Below, in pieces: positions 60,928 through 64,000 of a DNA stretch of 64,000 nt. Each line of letters starts with the position of its first letter. The stretch's first letter is position 1. Position numbers and translations under genes: made by a program. The DNA is taken from NCBI GenBank assembly GCA_026391805.1, contig JAPLDJ010000016.1, forward strand, positions 62,001-126,000, written 5' to 3'. The notes under the pieces were generated by a model, which was not told where the DNA came from, ran no database searches, and saw only the letters and a program-made list of their open reading frames with translations. This DNA is from Bacteroidota bacterium. GTDB taxonomy: Bacteria > Bacteroidota > Bacteroidia > Bacteroidales > FEN-979.

Positions 60928-61244
60928 TTCTCAAATCCGGTGTTCCATTTATTTACCGATGATCAGGGAGAAATCTTCTGAAAACGGTGTACCAGCTGAA
61001 AACGGGCAATTGTATTAATCCGCCCGGGGACAGCAGGGCCATTCACCAGGAACTCCCGGGAAAAGAGTGCAACAGGTATTCATGCCTGTCTGACACCCGA
61101 TGATAAGATCATCAGCTGCCATACGGCAGGAAATTCATTTCATACAGGAAAATAAGAGAATTCGATCAATATATTCTCCATTCATCTATTACCGACCAAA
61201 ACCTGATTTATGAAGTTAAATTTCTAACCTAAATGATGTGCAGT

Positions 61245-63944
61245 ATGAAAAAAAGAATTTTACTTCCCGCCCTCCAACTTTTCATTTTTTTCTCTTTCAT
61301 GATCATCAGCCCGTGCATAAAAGCACAGGCCTCCACCCAAAAAGCGAAACTTTTCAGTATCGCTGCTGTCCACACTCAGCAGGTCATGGAAAAGAAAGCT
61401 GCTGCAGAAGCCTGGGCAGCGCAAAACAACTTTCCTGTAAGGAAGGAACTTGAAAACGGCAGCATAATCGAACTTCAGTTTGTACAAGACGGCATACCGT
61501 TTTATTATACGACAAATAACACTGAAGCCGCAGTCACAACAAGAACTTATGAACTCTGGCCGGGCGGAAGTCTTGGCTTGTCATTTACTGGCGCTGGTTA
61601 TACGGGCTTAGGCATATGGGATGGCGGCGCTGTAATGGCAACCCACCAGGAATTCATGAATAACGGCGTTTCAAGGGTAACCCAGATGGACGGGGCCATC
61701 GGATACGTTGACCATTCCACGCATGTAGCCGGAACGCTGATCGCAGCAGGTGTGATGTTACCTGCCAAAGGAATGGCTTTCGAGGGCACTTTAAAAGCCT
61801 GGGACTGGAATAATGATGCTTCGGAAATGGCCATGGCTGCCGCAAACGGCCTCGAGATTTCCAACCATTCCTACGGTTACTCCCGAGGCTGGACCTGGAT
61901 GGGGTCGGGCTGGGCATGGTTTGGCAACAGCAGCATCAGCACCGCCGAAGATTACCAGTTTGGTTTTTACACCAACAGCGCGCAATTATGGGACCAGATA
62001 GCTTACTATGCACCTTATTACCTGATCGTGAAAGCGGCAGGCAATGACAGGGGTGAAGGACCAACGGGTTATGGGGTTCCGTACCCAGTTGACGGCGCTC
62101 CGTCCGGATTTGATTGTATAGGTGATATCGGCGTGGCCAAAAACATACTGACCGTCGGGGCTGTCAACTACGTTCAGACCTATCAGGGGCCTTCCTCTGT
62201 TATTATTAGTTCATTCAGCGGCTGGGGACCGGCCGATGACGGCAGGATCAAGCCGGATATAGTTGCCGATGGTGTCAACATTTTTTCTACCATTGCCACC
62301 AGCACTACTTCCTACACAGGCTTGTCCGGCACATCCATGGCCGCGCCCAATGCATCAGGCACCCTGGCACTCCTTCAGCAGTATTACAAAAGCACGCATG
62401 ACGGCGTAAGCATGCAGGCGGCTACGCTGAAAGGACTGGCGATCCATACTACCGATGAATGCGGGTCGAACCCGGGACCCGATTACATATTCGGCTGGGG
62501 TCTGCTGGACGCCGCAAACGCTGCAACTGTTATCACTAACGATGTAGCAGGAAACGCCGTGATCAACGAACTTTCCCTGGAAAACGGCGGCGTTTACACA
62601 CTGCCGGTTTATTCGGATGGTTCACAGCCGCTGGTCGTGACGATCTGCTGGACCGATCCAGCCGGCACTCCACCGGCGCCCAGCCTTGACCCGATCACGC
62701 CGATGCTGGTGAACGATCTGGATGTGAAGGTCACAGGAAACTCGACGACCTATTATCCCTGGAAACTTGACAGGAACAATCCTTCGGCTGCAGCTACAAG
62801 AACTTCGAAGAACTATGTTGACAACGTGGAGGTGGTCAGGATTGACGCTCCTGTTGCCGGAACATACACCATTGTTGTAAATCACGCCGGTGTTCTGGCA
62901 GACCCGCAGGATTACTCCCTTATCATCACCGGCATGTCTTCAGGCCAAACCAAGTCGCCGGTTGCCGCATTTACAGCCAGCGCCACAAATATTTGCTCAG
63001 GATCAAGCGTTACCTTTACCGACCAATCGGCAAATATCCCGGTTTCATGGTCATGGCAATTCCCGGGGGGCACTCCTTCCACCTCCACGCTCAAAAACCC
63101 GGTAGTTGTTTACACTACCGCAGGTATATACGACGTGACCCTTACCGCCTCCAATGCTTCCGGCAGTAATACGATGATAAAGGCGGGTTATATCACGGTG
63201 ACAAAACCGGTCTCCAGCTATTGCAATTCCCACGGAAATGCAACGGCACAGTGGATTGCACTGACGAAAATCGGCACGACCTCCAAGACCTCAGGTTCTT
63301 CCGGCACCTCCGGATACCAGGATTTCACCGCTTCTAAATTCACACTGGTTAAGGGAACCAACACCCTGACACTTACACCGGGATTCAGCGGGACCTCAAA
63401 TAATGAATACTGGTGCGTATGGATCGATTACAACCAGGACGGCGATTTTACCGAGTCAGGAGAACTTGTTTTTTCGGTGTCCAAGAAAAAAACAACAGTA
63501 ACCGGAAGTTTCACTTTACCTGCGACCGCACTGACGGGAGATACGCGCATTCGCGTAAGCATGAAGAAGGACAAGTTACCGACAGCCTGCGAAATATTTA
63601 CGGCAGGAGAAGTGGAGGATTATACGGTGACCATTCCCAGCATCAAGAACAGCCTTGCAGATGAGAATCTGCTCACTCCCGACAATGAGAGCTCATCAAA
63701 ATTAACTTCAAAGGACATCATCCTCTATCCAAACCCTGTTAAGGATGAGCTGAACATCACCCTTTTGCATGGCGCCGAAACATCAAAGGTTTCGGTCATT
63801 TCCATGCAGGGCGTGAAAGTAGGAGGATTTGAACTGAAAGGACAGGCCGGAGTGATCGATGCACGGGAATTGCCTGCGGGGCTCTATCTTATACTCGTGG
63901 AAACGAACGGCCAGGCAGTTTACAAAAAGTTCATCAAGCAGTAA
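61245..63944 (+). CDS. T9SS-secreted subtilisin-like serine protease (S8) with PKD and GEVED domains
   Basis: 899 residues from ATG 61245 (ATGs at 61233 and 61236 add four residues). Signal peptide, short propeptide-like region, then an S8 domain with catalytic Asp (GIWDGG), His (DHSTHVAGT) and Ser (GLSGTSMAAPNASG). A C-terminal P-like/jelly-roll region is followed by a PKD domain (about 570-650: PVAAFTASATNICSGSSVTFTDQS .. DVTLTASNASG). A GEVED domain (YWCVWIDYNQDGDFTESGELVFS .. GEVEDYTVTI) and a T9SS sorting domain (IILYPNPVKDELNI..YKKFIKQ) complete it. It should be displayed or released by T9SS and degrade proteins outside the cell. Confidence 0.93.
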   Translation: MKKRILLPALQLFIFFSFMIISPCIKAQASTQKAKLFSIAAVHTQQVMEKKAAAEAWAAQNNFPVRKELENGSIIELQFVQDGIPFYYTTNNTEAAVTTRTYELWPGGSLGLSFTGAGYTGLGIWDGGAVMATHQEFMNNGVSRVTQMDGAIGYVDHSTHVAGTLIAAGVMLPAKGMAFEGTLKAWDWNNDASEMAMAAANGLEISNHSYGYSRGWTWMGSGWAWFGNSSISTAEDYQFGFYTNSAQLWDQIAYYAPYYLIVKAAGNDRGEGPTGYGVPYPVDGAPSGFDCIGDIGVAKNILTVGAVNYVQTYQGPSSVIISSFSGWGPADDGRIKPDIVADGVNIFSTIATSTTSYTGLSGTSMAAPNASGTLALLQQYYKSTHDGVSMQAATLKGLAIHTTDECGSNPGPDYIFGWGLLDAANAATVITNDVAGNAVINELSLENGGVYTLPVYSDGSQPLVVTICWTDPAGTPPAPSLDPITPMLVNDLDVKVTGNSTTYYPWKLDRNNPSAAATRTSKNYVDNVEVVRIDAPVAGTYTIVVNHAGVLADPQDYSLIITGMSSGQTKSPVAAFTASATNICSGSSVTFTDQSANIPVSWSWQFPGGTPSTSTLKNPVVVYTTAGIYDVTLTASNASGSNTMIKAGYITVTKPVSSYCNSHGNATAQWIALTKIGTTSKTSGSSGTSGYQDFTASKFTLVKGTNTLTLTPGFSGTSNNEYWCVWIDYNQDGDFTESGELVFSVSKKKTTVTGSFTLPATALTGDTRIRVSMKKDKLPTACEIFTAGEVEDYTVTIPSIKNSLADENLLTPDNESSSKLTSKDIILYPNPVKDELNITLLHGAETSKVSVISMQGVKVGGFELKGQAGVIDARELPAGLYLILVETNGQAVYKKFIKQ

Positions 63945-63980
63945 CACCGGGATAATTTTCGAATCCGGCGTTACAGAAAA

Positions 63981-64000
63981 GAGGCTGTCTCAAAAGGTTT
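63981..64000. mobile_element. Possible insertion-sequence end at the right window edge
   Basis: gaggctgtctcaaaaggttt resembles the terminal inverted repeats of several IS families (GAGGCTGTCTCAAAA). No transposase is visible within the window, so this is only a hint that an IS lies to the right. Confidence 0.3.

Larger units (their letters stand above)
59998..61244. other. 1.2-kb gene-poor region between the lectin-like and protease genes
   Basis: Contains the lectin-like gene's promoter, one doubtful frame (60397-60927) and otherwise nothing I can support. Codon-like structure is patchy, as expected for decayed genes or for long regulatory regions. Confidence 0.5.

Overview
The window reads as chromosome of a free-living Bacteroidota, most likely a Bacteroidales-like environmental lineage. 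The evidence is consistent across the window. Genes are preceded by the Bacteroidota -7 promoter element TAnnTTTG and almost never by a Shine-Dalgarno. Several secreted proteins end in type IX secretion (T9SS) sorting domains of the FPNP/YPNP type. There is a SusC-like TonB-dependent receptor, a bacterial-type GGGP synthase, many outer-membrane barrels and lipoproteins, and a MetH-MetF-AhcY methyl cycle. No phage, CRISPR or rRNA was found. The only addiction-type accessory cassette is a small AT-rich higBA pair beside two tRNA genes.

Layout. 1-11.2 kb: 5' part of a TonB receptor, two small lipoproteins (one a histidine-less Rieske-like fold), ahcY divergent from an operon encoding a phosphopantetheinyl transferase, metH, metF and GGGP synthase, then an outer-membrane protein. 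11.3-19.7 kb: two coupled small membrane proteins, a GH16 glycosidase paired with a T9SS propeller-like protein, GtrA, a K+-channel-like protein, a beta-CASP metallo-hydrolase, a Gly/Tyr-rich lipoprotein and a barrel. 19.9-27.0 kb: a complete tripartite RND efflux operon and an OmpL-like porin. 27.3-30.3 kb: a two-gene unit of a DUF481-like barrel and an unusual protein joining a zinc phospholipase C/S1-P1-type domain to an outer-membrane barrel. 30.4-35.8 kb: exported aspartase, exported L-asparaginase, an OprO/P-like porin and a DASS dicarboxylate carrier. Together these look like a periplasmic asparagine-to-fumarate route. A LuxR-type regulator lies divergently beside it. 37.1-43.4 kb: a large T9SS heparinase II/III-type polysaccharide lyase, higBA, tRNA-Thr and tRNA-Pro separated by a perfect long palindrome, a cytidylate-kinase-like protein and a PhzF protein. 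43.6-55.2 kb: PBP1C coupled to a thioester alpha-2-macroglobulin, a START-domain protein, a large TPR protein and a barrel. 55.2-64 kb: an SDR, a VWA lipoprotein, an acylphosphatase-like protein lacking the catalytic Asn, a lectin-like surface protein, a 1.2-kb gene-poor stretch, and a T9SS subtilisin-like protease.

The most distinctive non-coding feature is the organisation of the intergenic DNA. Many genes end in families of short-word repeats. Some form 95-110 bp elements bounded by inverted repeats; others are hairpins with a constant GNA triloop. These look like mobile or structured repeats specialised for gene 3' ends. The strongest candidates for something undescribed are (1) the PLC/S1-P1-barrel fusion, (2) the exported asparagine-to-fumarate module and (3) these repeat families.
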